Of a stretch of DNA of 64,000 nt, positions 44,908 through 54,710 are shown piece after piece; position 1 is the first letter of the stretch, and the number at the start of each line of letters is the position of its first letter. Both the position numbers and the translations under genes were made by a program. The stretch is from an uncultured Duncaniella sp. (GTDB lineage Bacteria > Bacteroidota > Bacteroidia > Bacteroidales > Muribaculaceae): positions 1-64,000 of the forward strand of contig NZ_CAJTQC010000004.1 of NCBI RefSeq assembly GCF_910578445.1, given 5' to 3'. Under the pieces are notes generated by a model. It saw only the letters and a program-made list of their open reading frames with translations. It was not told the origin of the DNA and did not search any database.

Positions 44908-46185
44908 ATGCTTGAGATATATGATTTAGGAATGAGATTAGGACGGCGTGCAATCTTCGCAATAGCGAAGACGGTGCGTAGCGCTGAGCCATCAAAATTT
45001 ATCCGTTTCGCCCGTGGACAGCGACAGGTGTCAGGCGAGGTGGACAGACTGGCAGAAAGGCTTGACACCAAACGCCCTACGGTGTGGATTCACGCTGCAT
45101 CGCTTGGCGAATTCGGCATAGCACGTCCGATAATCAGACTCCTTAAAGACGAGTGTGACTGCAACATTGTAGTGACATTTTTCTCTCCCACCGGCTACGA
45201 AGCGCTCACGAAAAACATGCCCGAAGGCATTGACGGGGTGCTATATCTTCCGTTTGACACATCGGCCAATGTCCGGCATTTCCTTGACCGCATCAGGCCT
45301 GCATGCGCAGTCTTCATGGTGTCGGAATACTGGCACAATTATCTGTCCGAACTGAACCGACGCGGCATTCCAGCCTACCTTGTCTCGTCGGTAATCCGTG
45401 AAAACGGGCCGTTTTTCAAATGGTATGGCCACCTCTTCCGCAAAAGCGTAAGTTATTTCAAGGAAATATTCACGCTCAACGACGAATCACAGCGGCTATT
45501 GGGCAAAATCGGGGTCGATAATGTCACCGTCAACGGCGACCCGCTGTTTGACAATGTAATTCTTGTCGCCTCCACACCGTGGGAAGATAAAATCATCGAG
45601 CGTTTCACCGACGGCCAAAAGGTGTTTATCGCCGGAAGCCTTCACGATGACGAAGACCTCAAACTGGTCACAGCGCTTGCCAACAGACATCGCGACACCC
45701 GTTTCATCATTGTCCCGCATGAAATCAGTCCGTCGATATTGCGCCATCTTGAAGAGAACCTCGAAGGGAAATCCGAACTTTATTCACGCTGCACGCCTGA
45801 GTCGGATCTGACCGGCACACAGACGCTGATCATCGACTTTGTCGGTGCTCTGGCCTATATCTACCGCTACGCCACATGGGCATACGTTGGCGGAGGCTTC
45901 ACACGCCTGCTCCACAGTGTGATCGAACCGGCCGTCTATGGCCTCCCTGTGGCATTCGGGCCGAATGTCAACCGCAAGGCGGTCACACGCCGTATGATAG
46001 AGCTCGGCATCGGCCGGATAACGGCAACCCCCGAAGCTCTCGACAAATGGTTCTGCGACCTTAAGGACAACGACGAAGGGCTGCGGGAAATAGCCGAAAA
46101 AGCAGCCGTGTATGTCAGCAAGAATGCCGGAGCTACGCGGAGGGTTGTCAATAAAATCAGACAGAATCTATGCGCGAAAAATTAA
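44908..46185 (+). CDS. waaA: 3-deoxy-D-manno-octulosonic acid (Kdo) transferase
   Basis: This 425-residue GT30-type enzyme transfers Kdo from CMP-Kdo to lipid A precursor at the inner membrane. The pattern is clear: an N-terminal hydrophobic anchor, WIHAASLGEFGIARPII, VVTFFSPTGYEAL, YLPFDTSANVRHFLDRIRP, a linker, then the nucleotide-binding half with FIAGSLHDDEDLK and YVGGGFTRLLHSVIEPAVYGLPVAFGP. This last motif is a family signature (GGGF...HN.LEPA), with HS in place of the usual HN. It opens an eight-gene operon for LPS inner core, and its stop overlaps the next start by 16 bp. Confidence 0.93.
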   Translation: MLEIYDLGMRLGRRAIFAIAKTVRSAEPSKFIRFARGQRQVSGEVDRLAERLDTKRPTVWIHAASLGEFGIARPIIRLLKDECDCNIVVTFFSPTGYEALTKNMPEGIDGVLYLPFDTSANVRHFLDRIRPACAVFMVSEYWHNYLSELNRRGIPAYLVSSVIRENGPFFKWYGHLFRKSVSYFKEIFTLNDESQRLLGKIGVDNVTVNGDPLFDNVILVASTPWEDKIIERFTDGQKVFIAGSLHDDEDLKLVTALANRHRDTRFIIVPHEISPSILRHLEENLEGKSELYSRCTPESDLTGTQTLIIDFVGALAYIYRYATWAYVGGGFTRLLHSVIEPAVYGLPVAFGPNVNRKAVTRRMIELGIGRITATPEALDKWFCDLKDNDEGLREIAEKAAVYVSKNAGATRRVVNKIRQNLCAKN

Positions 46186-47042
46186 GATATGCACTTTACC
46201 GGGGAGTTTTCGGCGCGCTTTCGCTGCTTCCGTTCCCGCTTCTCTACGGACTGAGCGACCTGCTCTATCTCGTAATTGCAAAAGGAGTGAAGTACCGCCG
46301 AAAAGTCATCCGCGAAAACCTCAGAAATTCATTCCCTGAAAAAAGCGGACACGAACTGCTCGAAATAGAGAAGGATTTCTATCATCAGTTCACCGACAAC
46401 ATCGTCGAGACAATCAAGCTTCTCAACATGTCGGACCGTCAGGTCGACAAACGCATCACTGTCACAGGCGGAGAAATCGTCGACAGATACATCGACGAGG
46501 GACATCCCGTGGTGCTTTATCTCGGCCACTATGCCAACTGGGAATGGGTTCCGTCGATCGTGCGCCACTTCAAAACTCCCGAATTCTGCGCGCAGGTCTA
46601 CAAGCCTCTGCACGACAAGGCTTTCGACCGCCTCATGCTCAAAGTGCGCTCGCGATTCAATCCTGTGTCCGTCCCGCAGAAACAGGTGTTCCGCTCGCTT
46701 GTCCGCTGGCGCAACGAAGGCCGGAAGTTCATTGTCGGCTTCATATCCGACCACCGGTCCAATCTCAACGTGTCACACCACCGCACAACGTTCCTCAACC
46801 AGATGACCCCGTTCAGCCCCGGCGGAGAGGAAATCGGCAACCGCATCAACGCCGCCTACCTCTATCTGGATGTCGAAAAAACCGGACGCGGGCACTACCA
46901 TTTCACAGTAAAGGAAATCAAGCCCGACAGCGCTGACGGCGATTCACCATACACCCGCCGCTATCTTGAAATGCTTGAAGATACCATACGCCGCCGTCCC
47001 GGACTATGGCTGTGGTCTCACAGACGCTGGCGCTATAAATAA
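46170..47042 (+). CDS. Lipid A biosynthesis acyltransferase (LpxL/HtrB-like)
   Basis: This 290-residue inner-membrane acyltransferase has an N-terminal hydrophobic helix (about 12-32), the catalytic motif GHYANWEW (the H-x4-D/E-type box of LpxL proteins), KPLHDKAFDRLM, and GFISDHRSN in the second substrate-binding motif. It adds a secondary acyl chain to Kdo-lipid A. It starts inside the end of the Kdo transferase gene, so the two steps of the pathway are made together. Confidence 0.9.
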   Translation: MREKLRYALYRGVFGALSLLPFPLLYGLSDLLYLVIAKGVKYRRKVIRENLRNSFPEKSGHELLEIEKDFYHQFTDNIVETIKLLNMSDRQVDKRITVTGGEIVDRYIDEGHPVVLYLGHYANWEWVPSIVRHFKTPEFCAQVYKPLHDKAFDRLMLKVRSRFNPVSVPQKQVFRSLVRWRNEGRKFIVGFISDHRSNLNVSHHRTTFLNQMTPFSPGGEEIGNRINAAYLYLDVEKTGRGHYHFTVKEIKPDSADGDSPYTRRYLEMLEDTIRRRPGLWLWSHRRWRYK

Positions 47043-47093
47043 GACTTCAATTTCAAAAACAAACATACTCATACTAACCGTAAACTCTGTCAA

Positions 47094-47831
47094 ATGAAAA
47101 TAATTTGTGTGATTCCGGCCCGTGCCGAGTCAAGCCGATTCTTCGAAAAACCCCTCGCCCTGATTTGTGGCAAGCCAATGATTCAATGGGTCTACGACCA
47201 TTGCAAGGAAGTTGAACTCTTCGAAGAGGTCTATGTGGCCACCGACAGCGAAAAAATCAAGGTTGCAGCCGAAAAATTCGGTGCTAAAGTCGTGATGACA
47301 CGTTCAGACCACGACACCGCGACCGAACGCCTCTACGAGGTGTCGACCCGCATCGAGGCCGATCTCTATGTGATGGTCAACGGCGACGAACCGCTCCTCA
47401 CACGCGAGGCCATCATACAGTGTATCCCCGACGGACTTAAGGCCGACGACTTCTTCGTGTCGAACCTCATGACCGATTTCAGCAATCCTGTCGAAGTTGT
47501 CGATGCAACCAACCTTAAGATTGTCACTGCCAAGGACGACCGCTGCCTGTTCATCTCGCGCAGCCCTATCCCCTATCCCAAGGGAGCGATGGACTACGTG
47601 TTCCACAAGTTTGTCGGTGTAGGCGCTTTCACACGCAAGGCACTCGATTTCTACCACAATACCCCTCGCGGACCGATTGAAAAAATCGAGGAAAACGACT
47701 CATTCCGCTTCCTTGAGAACCATATGCCCATCTACTACTACAACTGTCACTGCAAGTCGCTTTCAGTCGACAACCGCAAGGACATTGACGGTGTTGAAGC
47801 ATATCTCCGGGAACTAAACAAACAAGCATAA
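47094..47831 (+). CDS. CMP-Kdo synthetase-like cytidylyltransferase (KdsB-type)
   Basis: This 245-residue nucleotidyltransferase has CVIPARAESSRFFEKPLALICGKPMIQ, the N-terminal glycine/arginine loop of KdsB-like enzymes (broken by SRFF where KdsB usually has TRLPGKPL), VNGDEPLLTREAI (KdsB usually VQGDEP) and a C-terminal DNRKDIDGVEAYL. These departures suggest a diverged KdsB, or an enzyme for a related acidic sugar such as a modified Kdo or aminosugar acid. The location beside the Kdo transferase supports the KdsB reading. Confidence in the exact substrate is moderate. Confidence 0.75.
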   Translation: MKIICVIPARAESSRFFEKPLALICGKPMIQWVYDHCKEVELFEEVYVATDSEKIKVAAEKFGAKVVMTRSDHDTATERLYEVSTRIEADLYVMVNGDEPLLTREAIIQCIPDGLKADDFFVSNLMTDFSNPVEVVDATNLKIVTAKDDRCLFISRSPIPYPKGAMDYVFHKFVGVGAFTRKALDFYHNTPRGPIEKIEENDSFRFLENHMPIYYYNCHCKSLSVDNRKDIDGVEAYLRELNKQA

Positions 47832-47849
47832 TAAAAAACTGACGCGCAG

Positions 47850-48845
47850 ATGAGAATCCGCACAGACTTCCGCTCTCTCATTAAAGGTTATCAGCGCATA
47901 TCGTTCTACACGAAGAACTTCTCACGCTACATCCTGCCCGATGTGCTGTTCAGAGCCATATACGGGCTTAAAATAAAGCATCTGTCGCAGGAGGAGCTTG
48001 ACGAAATCGGCCATCGTGTGGACTATTACGCACGTTGTGCAGAGGGCTCGGAGGTCGACAGCCGAGATTCAGTGACTGTCGGCGGTTTCCGTTTTCCATG
48101 GAGGGCAAAGAAAAAGCACACCACATATTTCTTTGACCTCTACGAATGTGTGAGATGTTTTCCAAAAAATCTGCGGTTCTCATATCTGATGGGCGATGTG
48201 GCGTGGGACTTGCCGACACCGACATTCGCAAAGACGCGTCCGATCACACAGGGCAAAAGCAACACGGTGATTATGCCGCTCAACAAGGTGCGCCATTTCC
48301 GTTTCATCAATGATTCACGTTGTTTCAGCGAGAAACGTGACATGATTGTGTTTCGCAACGTCGTGCGCCGTCAGCCCCACCGCAGGCTTTTCCTTGAAAA
48401 ATATATCGACCATCCGATGTGTGATGCAGGCCAGATAAACCGCGACACAGACAATCCGCGGTTTGTCAAGCCCTACATCCCGATGGAGGACCAGCTTGAT
48501 TTCAAATTTATCGCCACAATCGAAGGCAATGATGTCGCGACAAATCTCAAATGGGTGATGTCGTCAAACTCCATAGCCGTCATGCCCCGTCCCCGAATTG
48601 AATCATGGTTCATGGAAGGGAAACTCATCCCCGACTACCATTATATAGAAATCAAGCCCGATTATTCAGACCTCATCGAAAAGCTTGAATTCTACATTGC
48701 CAATCCCGACAAGGCCGAAGCGATAATCCGCCACGCCCATGAGTATGTCGACCGATTCCGCGACCGTGACCGCGAACTGCTGATAGCCCGGCTCACAGCC
48801 GGACGATATTTCAGGCTCACCGGTCAGCTTCCACTTCATCCTTAA
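47850..48845 (+). CDS. Glycosyltransferase family 90 (CAP10/LpsA-like)
   Basis: This 331-residue protein shows the CAP10/GT90 pattern: YFFDLYECVRCFPKNLRFSYLMGDVAWD, then PITQGKSNTVIMPLNKVRHFRF, DMIVFRNVVRRQPHRR, FKFIATIEGNDVATNLKWVMSSNS and PRIESWFMEGKLIPDYHYIEIKPDYSDL. In LPS loci this family adds glucose or xylose to the inner core. It lies 18 bp after the KdsB-like gene. Confidence 0.85.
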   Translation: MRIRTDFRSLIKGYQRISFYTKNFSRYILPDVLFRAIYGLKIKHLSQEELDEIGHRVDYYARCAEGSEVDSRDSVTVGGFRFPWRAKKKHTTYFFDLYECVRCFPKNLRFSYLMGDVAWDLPTPTFAKTRPITQGKSNTVIMPLNKVRHFRFINDSRCFSEKRDMIVFRNVVRRQPHRRLFLEKYIDHPMCDAGQINRDTDNPRFVKPYIPMEDQLDFKFIATIEGNDVATNLKWVMSSNSIAVMPRPRIESWFMEGKLIPDYHYIEIKPDYSDLIEKLEFYIANPDKAEAIIRHAHEYVDRFRDRDRELLIARLTAGRYFRLTGQLPLHP

Positions 48846-48880
48846 ACCATCAACTCCAACCCTTTAACACTTTGCAAAGA

Positions 48881-49918
48881 ATGGCATCCAAGCGCATGTT
48901 GATTATCAGGTTTTCAGCCCTCGGAGATGTGGCCATGACCGTTCCGGCCATCTATTCACTGGCCACACGCTATCCCGACCTTAATATAGATGTGGTCACA
49001 CGCCCATTCTTCGCGAGACTGTTTGTCAACGCACCGGCCAACGTCAATGTCATCGGTGTGGACTTCAAGAAAGATTACAAAGGTGTCGGAGGGATGTTGC
49101 GCCTTCTGCGCAGACTCGGTCAACTGAAACCCGACTGCGTAGCAGACCTCCACAACGTCCTGCGGTCTTGGATCATCGACCGCTACTTCCGTCTGCGCGG
49201 AGTCAAGGTCGTCATGGTCGACAAAATGCGCGCCAAACGCTCCGAACTGTTCCGTACCGGGCAGCCACAGCCTTCGTTCATCGACCGCTATGCAAAGGTT
49301 TTTGCCGAACTCGGCTATTCTGTCGGCCTGACATTCAAAAGCCTGTATCAGAACCACACCCCGACACTCCCGTTTGAGCCTGCACGTCCGGCAATCGGAA
49401 TTGCACCATTTGCGCGCTATTTCAACAAAACTTATCCTGCCGCACAGATGCGCGAAGTCATCGCAAAGCTGACAGCCGGAGGATATAACGTCTATCTCTT
49501 CGGTGGCAGAGGCGAGGAAGCCGACCAGCTGAAAGAATGGGCGGAGGCGACACCCGGATGCACATCGCTTGCCGGACTCTATCCGCTCGAAGACGAAATA
49601 GCCCTCATGGGCGCGATGGATGCGATGGTCAGCATGGATTCATCCAACCAGCACATGGCAGCCCTTGCCGGCACTCCCGTCATCAGTATCTGGGGAAGCA
49701 CCACTCCCGCATGCGGATTCATGGGCTACGGACAGACACCTGAAAGAGCAGTCTGTCTCGACATCGCATGTCAGCCTTGTTCAGTCGGAGGGTCGCCGGA
49801 ATGCCCCAAGGGACATTTCGACTGCATGAACAAGCTGTCGCCCGACACTATCGTCGACAAAATCCGGCAGACTGTGAATGCGTCGTCATTGCCGACTTCA
49901 GAGCCGAAACATTCATAA
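48881..49918 (+). CDS. Glycosyltransferase family 9 (heptosyltransferase-like)
   Basis: This 345-residue enzyme begins MASKRMLIIRFSALGDVAMTVP, the ADP-heptose or related donor fold start of GT9. Later motifs are DLHNVLRS, IGIAPFARYFNKTYPAAQM, VSMDSSNQHMAALAGTPVISIWGSTTPACGF, and a C-terminal cluster CxxPCSxGGxPECPKGHFDCM with four Cys. It transfers a heptose or similar sugar to the core. The ATG at 48881 is chosen; a TTG 9 bp earlier (48872) is in frame but unlikely. Confidence 0.9.
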   Translation: MASKRMLIIRFSALGDVAMTVPAIYSLATRYPDLNIDVVTRPFFARLFVNAPANVNVIGVDFKKDYKGVGGMLRLLRRLGQLKPDCVADLHNVLRSWIIDRYFRLRGVKVVMVDKMRAKRSELFRTGQPQPSFIDRYAKVFAELGYSVGLTFKSLYQNHTPTLPFEPARPAIGIAPFARYFNKTYPAAQMREVIAKLTAGGYNVYLFGGRGEEADQLKEWAEATPGCTSLAGLYPLEDEIALMGAMDAMVSMDSSNQHMAALAGTPVISIWGSTTPACGFMGYGQTPERAVCLDIACQPCSVGGSPECPKGHFDCMNKLSPDTIVDKIRQTVNASSLPTSEPKHS

Positions 49919-49933
49919 ACCGACAGACACATT

Positions 49934-51778
49934 ATGATTGTATTTGTATTATTCGCACTTATATACTTCATCTTCTGCACACTGTTCTTCGAAGTGATAC
50001 AGAAACCGTTTTTCGGTCTGTATAACAGGCATGTCAATGCTGAAAGGACAACGGCAAAAGATGTAATACAGGTATATTCCCACGGACTTGTCTCCGACTT
50101 CATCATTGCATCCTATCTCACCGCACTGCCACTCATCATAAGCGCGGTGCACACGTTGCTGCCCTGTTTCAATGCAGCTGTTGTCCTGACCGTCTACAAC
50201 ATAGTCATATCGCTCGCCATAGGGCTGATATGTGTGTCGGACACACTGCTCTACAAATTCTGGAACTACAAACTCGATTCGTCGGTCTTTGTCTACCTCC
50301 GTTCACTCAAAGGCGCTTTTGCCAGTGTGTCGGCCGGGTATCTCGTCGCTGCATTTTCGGTGGCGTTCATCGTCGCGGGAATATTTTTTGCAGGCGCACA
50401 GACAATCACTGCCTGCGTCTCTGCCACGTTGCTCGACGGGACATGGATGGTATGGTGGAAAAGCCTGCTGACATTCTTCATATTCATCGTGGCTGCAGGG
50501 TGTCTGTTTGTGATAATACGCGGACTGAAAATCAGGCCTAACAATCCGAGTGTGGTCTACTACAGCAAAAATCCCTTCTTCAACCACTGGGCGCTCAATC
50601 CGGCCTACAATCTAATATATTCGTTAGGTACAAAGGATGAATTCAAAGGGAAATTCCGATTTTTCGATGACAAGGAATGCAACGAGATGACCGACCGGCT
50701 ATTCCCGACCGCCGGACATCCGACAAGAAAACTTCTCAAGACCGAGCGCCCCAACATCCTGCTTGTAATCTGGGAGAGCCTCGGAGCGGAATTCGTGCCC
50801 TCGCTCGGAGGCAAGGAGAATGTCGCTGTCAATGTCGACCGCATCGCAGCCGACGGTGGAATCCTCTTCACCCGCTGCACTGCCGGAAGTTTCCGCACCG
50901 ACCGCGGACTTGTCTGCCTGCTCAGCGGCTACCTCGGCCAGCCGACCACAAGTGTCATCCGCTACACACGCAAGCTCCCTAATCTTCCCGCACTACCGCG
51001 CAGACTGAAAAAAGAAGGCTACGTCACCACAGCCGTACATGGCGGAGAGCTGACCATCATGCACAAATCGGACTACTATCTCGCATCGGGCCACGACACT
51101 CTCGTAAGTCAGAAGGATCTTCCTTCCTCAGCACCGACATGCAAGTGGGGCATTCAGGACGGATACATGTTCGACTATATATTCAACGACATAATGGCCA
51201 AGACCGGGAAGGGCGAGAGATGGTTCACCACCTTCCAGACATTAAGCTCTCACGAACCGTTCACCGTCCCCTACAACCGTCTGCCTGACGATGAAGTCGC
51301 AAACTCGTTTGCCTACACCGACCACTGCTTCGGCGAATTCATCGACCGTCTGAAAGCCACACCGGCGTGGGACAACACCCTTGTAATATGCGTGGCCGAC
51401 CACGGATATAACGCCTCACACAATCCTGTCTCCCGTCAGAAATACGCCCACATTCCGATTCTTCTCACAGGAGGAGCTCTCGCCGAAAGCGGACGCATAG
51501 ACACACTGATGAGCCAGACCGACCTCGCAGCAACCCTGCTCGGACAGATGAACCTCACTCACGACGAATTCTTATTCAGCCGCGACGTGCTCGCCGACAC
51601 TTATCGCGAACCGTTCTCATTCCATACCTACACAAACGGCTTCATGTTTACCGACGAACGTGGAGCCACCATCGTCGACAACGTGTCGGGTGAAGCCATC
51701 GAAGGGGCTGACACCGAACGCGAAAAGAAAGGCCGGGCGATACTCCAGAAACTTTACGAGGATTTAGCCAACAGATAA
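49934..51778 (+). CDS. LtaS-like transferase (alkaline phosphatase superfamily), first
   Basis: This 614-residue protein has about five N-terminal helices (residues 1-200) and a large periplasmic sulfatase/LtaS domain: PNILLVIWESLGAEF (metal site), FTRCTAGSFRTDRGL with a candidate catalytic Thr, DTLVSQKDLP, VICVADHGYN (metal-binding Asp-His) and SHNPVSRQKYAHIPILL. Such enzymes move phosphoglycerol or phosphoethanolamine from lipids onto glycans or lipid A. Here, in an LPS core operon, the acceptor is probably LPS. It is followed after 30 bp by a second one. Confidence 0.87.
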   Translation: MIVFVLFALIYFIFCTLFFEVIQKPFFGLYNRHVNAERTTAKDVIQVYSHGLVSDFIIASYLTALPLIISAVHTLLPCFNAAVVLTVYNIVISLAIGLICVSDTLLYKFWNYKLDSSVFVYLRSLKGAFASVSAGYLVAAFSVAFIVAGIFFAGAQTITACVSATLLDGTWMVWWKSLLTFFIFIVAAGCLFVIIRGLKIRPNNPSVVYYSKNPFFNHWALNPAYNLIYSLGTKDEFKGKFRFFDDKECNEMTDRLFPTAGHPTRKLLKTERPNILLVIWESLGAEFVPSLGGKENVAVNVDRIAADGGILFTRCTAGSFRTDRGLVCLLSGYLGQPTTSVIRYTRKLPNLPALPRRLKKEGYVTTAVHGGELTIMHKSDYYLASGHDTLVSQKDLPSSAPTCKWGIQDGYMFDYIFNDIMAKTGKGERWFTTFQTLSSHEPFTVPYNRLPDDEVANSFAYTDHCFGEFIDRLKATPAWDNTLVICVADHGYNASHNPVSRQKYAHIPILLTGGALAESGRIDTLMSQTDLAATLLGQMNLTHDEFLFSRDVLADTYREPFSFHTYTNGFMFTDERGATIVDNVSGEAIEGADTEREKKGRAILQKLYEDLANR

Positions 51779-51808
51779 AATACAATCTTAACACATAATA
51801 TATAGCCG

Positions 51809-53800
51809 ATGCAAACATATTACAGCTACAGTTATAGACGAGAACGTTACAGATGGTTTGACTCAAACCCCGTCAGGTTGATATTAAACCTTTTGTGGGT
51901 GTATATCTGTTACGAAATATGCCGTCTGGCATTCATATTCGAGAACTGGAGTCTCTACAGTGCAAATCTTTCGTGGCGCACCTTCTGGACACTGTCACTC
52001 GGTGGATGGCGCTTCGACACATCAGCCATATTCTATACCAATTCACTTGTCATACTTCTCTATCTCTTCCCTCTACATATTAAAGAGAAAAAATGGTTCT
52101 GGCTGATGACCAAATGGATCTATGTCATCATAAATTCAGCATGTATAGTAATGAATTTCGCAGATTCAGTCTTCTTCGAGTTCAGAAAACACCGCACTTC
52201 GATGGCGATTTTTCAGGAATTCAAGGGCGACAACAATCTGGGAGGCATCGTCGGCAGCGAAATCACCGGCCACTGGTATCTGGTGATACTTGCCATACTT
52301 ATGACGGTCTTTCTCTGGAAGTGCTACCGAAAACCCGGCACACCGGTGAAACCGCTCAAACGATACTATCTGACACAGGTCATCTCACTCGTTGTAATGA
52401 CCCCGATAGCAATCTTCGGCATGCGTGGAAATACATTTTTCACCGCCACCCGACCGATTTCAGTCAACTATTCACACAAGTATGCCAGTGAACCCATACA
52501 GACAGGCATCGTCCTCAACACTCCTTTCTCAATAATCCGCACCGTCAACCAGATGGCTGAGAAAACGCCAATCCTGTTCAAGGATGAAGCGGCGCTTTCA
52601 GCCGTCTACAACCCAGTCCATCTCCCCGGCGACTCTCTCGTAAAACGCGAAAAGAACATAGTGATACTCGTAGTCGAAAGTTTCGCGCAGGAATTTGTCG
52701 GAGCGCTCAACAAAGATCTTGACAACGGGACTTACAAGGGTTATACACCGTTCACCGACTCGCTTCTGCAACACAGCATGTATTTCGAGCAGTCGTTTGC
52801 CAACGGCGGTTTCAGTATCGACGCTCTTCCGGCTGTCATCGCCTCGATTCCACGCATGGACCGTCCGTTTGTATTGTCGCCCCACTCCCTCAACCACATC
52901 AACTCCCTTGCGAGCGAAGTGAAAAACATGGGCTACTCGACAGCCTTCTTCCACGGTGGTGATAACGAATCGCTCGGATTCAACGCATTCATCAAGCAGG
53001 CTGGAGTCGACAGATATTTCGGCAAAAACGAATTTGTCGCCGACCCGCGTTTCGGAGGCATGAACGAATTCGACGGTAAATGGGGAATCTGGGACGAGCC
53101 CTTCCTCCAGTTCTTCTGCGCCGAACTCAACGAAATGCCTCAACCCTTCATGGCAAGCATATTCACACTGTCGTCACACCATCCGTTTGCCGTTCCTGAC
53201 AAATATAAGGACGTGTTTGTTGACGAAGGTCTCCACAAGCTCCACAAGTGTATCCGCTATGCCGACTACTCGATCAAACGTTTCTTCGAGAGCGCAAGAA
53301 AGCAACCGTGGTTCAACAACACTATTTTCATCATCACAGCCGACCATGCAAGCAGCAAGCGCACACATGAGGTCTATTTCGGTGAGGTCGGAGGCTTCCG
53401 CATCCCCATCATTTTCTACGATCCCTCCGGCGAACTCCCCACAGGCCGTCAGCCCGGCATAGTACAGCAGATGGACATAATGCCCACCATGCTCAACTAT
53501 CTCGGCTACGACAAACCCTATGTTGCATTCGGAAAAGACATCTTCAACACTCCGGCCGAGGAGACATGGGCTTTCAACTGGGACTTCTATCCTCAATATT
53601 TCAAGGGTGACTATGTGATGCGCATGGAGAACCAGCAGATTTCAGAAATCTACAATTATAAAAAAGACCCGCTGCTCAAAGAAAACCTCAAAGGTAAAAT
53701 GCCAAAAGACATAGAGCAGGATATGTTCAACCACATGTGTGCCATCATCCAAAGCTACATGCAGCGCATGGACAAGGACGATGTGACAGTCAAAAAGTAG
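51809..53800 (+). CDS. LtaS-like transferase (alkaline phosphatase superfamily), second
   Basis: This 663-residue protein has about five N-terminal helices and a periplasmic LtaS-like domain: NIVILVVESFAQEF, EQSFANGGFSIDALPAVIAS, IITADHASSKRTHEV and RIPIIFYDPSG. The nucleophile region is GGFSIDALPA, so a Ser probably stands where many relatives have Thr, unlike its neighbour, which has FRTDRG. The two proteins are diverged enough to act on different acceptors or donors. Confidence 0.88.
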   Translation: MQTYYSYSYRRERYRWFDSNPVRLILNLLWVYICYEICRLAFIFENWSLYSANLSWRTFWTLSLGGWRFDTSAIFYTNSLVILLYLFPLHIKEKKWFWLMTKWIYVIINSACIVMNFADSVFFEFRKHRTSMAIFQEFKGDNNLGGIVGSEITGHWYLVILAILMTVFLWKCYRKPGTPVKPLKRYYLTQVISLVVMTPIAIFGMRGNTFFTATRPISVNYSHKYASEPIQTGIVLNTPFSIIRTVNQMAEKTPILFKDEAALSAVYNPVHLPGDSLVKREKNIVILVVESFAQEFVGALNKDLDNGTYKGYTPFTDSLLQHSMYFEQSFANGGFSIDALPAVIASIPRMDRPFVLSPHSLNHINSLASEVKNMGYSTAFFHGGDNESLGFNAFIKQAGVDRYFGKNEFVADPRFGGMNEFDGKWGIWDEPFLQFFCAELNEMPQPFMASIFTLSSHHPFAVPDKYKDVFVDEGLHKLHKCIRYADYSIKRFFESARKQPWFNNTIFIITADHASSKRTHEVYFGEVGGFRIPIIFYDPSGELPTGRQPGIVQQMDIMPTMLNYLGYDKPYVAFGKDIFNTPAEETWAFNWDFYPQYFKGDYVMRMENQQISEIYNYKKDPLLKENLKGKMPKDIEQDMFNHMCAIIQSYMQRMDKDDVTVKK

Positions 53801-53828
53801 CCTTCTAAAAAACTCAAAACGTTAATTA

Positions 53829-54620
53829 ATGAAAGCATCGCTCATCATATCGGTCTACCGCAACACGAAGTTTCTCAACATAGTGCTCGAAAGTCTCAGA
53901 TACCAGACCGAAAATGATTTTGAGATTATTATTTCGGAGGACGGAGAGTCGGATGAAATGAGAGACTTCGTAAAGTCCTACAATTTCATCCACCCTTTCC
54001 GGCATCTCACGCAAACAGACGACGGATGGAGAAAAAACAGGGCATTGAACCGTGCGATAATCGCAGCCAAGGCCGAACAGCTGATTTTCATAGACGGTGA
54101 CTGTGTGCTTCACCCTCGGTTTATCGAAGCCCACACAAGAGATTTCAATCCCGATCTCATCAATGCCGGTAAGCGCGTGATGCTCAACGAATCTATGTCG
54201 CAGAAGCTCATTGCAAACCCTAAATCGGTGACGTCGCTGCAACCGGCGATGTGGCTGGCTCTTATACGTCCAAACGGAATGAAACGAATCGAGGAGGGTT
54301 TATATATCCCCGGACTCAACCGTTTCAGGAAACTTGAATATCTTACAGGCTGCAACATGTCGTTTTCACGCAAGGCCATAATGGCGATCAACGGATTCGA
54401 CGAGGATTACACGAAACCGGCCTACGGAGAGGACACAGACCTTGTGTGGCGTTTCAAAATGGCCGGATTCAAATTCCGCTCATTGCGCAACGCAGCGGTA
54501 CAGTATCATCTGTCGCATCCTCTCTCATGGACTGACCAGTCCGAAAACATGGCACTCGGCCATGAAAAAGCCGCCCGACGGGAATTTGTGTGTGTCCACG
54601 GTATTTCAGATCATTTATAA
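53829..54620 (+). CDS. Glycosyltransferase family 2
   Basis: This 263-residue GT-A fold enzyme has SLIISVYRNTKFLNIVLESLRYQTENDFEIIISEDGESDEM (broken N-terminal core), LIFIDGDCVLHP (the DxD metal motif is DGD), NMSFSRKAIMAINGFDEDYTKPAYGEDTDLVWR (the acceptor-side ED motif) and a C-terminal YHLSHP. It is of the DUF6492/galactosyltransferase-like subgroup often used in LPS core assembly. It closes the operon. An inverted repeat ATTTCG...CGAAAT at 54665-54683 may be a weak terminator. Confidence 0.88.
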   Translation: MKASLIISVYRNTKFLNIVLESLRYQTENDFEIIISEDGESDEMRDFVKSYNFIHPFRHLTQTDDGWRKNRALNRAIIAAKAEQLIFIDGDCVLHPRFIEAHTRDFNPDLINAGKRVMLNESMSQKLIANPKSVTSLQPAMWLALIRPNGMKRIEEGLYIPGLNRFRKLEYLTGCNMSFSRKAIMAINGFDEDYTKPAYGEDTDLVWRFKMAGFKFRSLRNAAVQYHLSHPLSWTDQSENMALGHEKAARREFVCVHGISDHL

Positions 54621-54710
54621 TCCTTCAGGTATTGCCATTCTCGGCAACCTTAGGCCAATAAATCATTTCGCTAAGCACGAAATAATCATGTTGTGGCTAT
54701 CCATACACAA

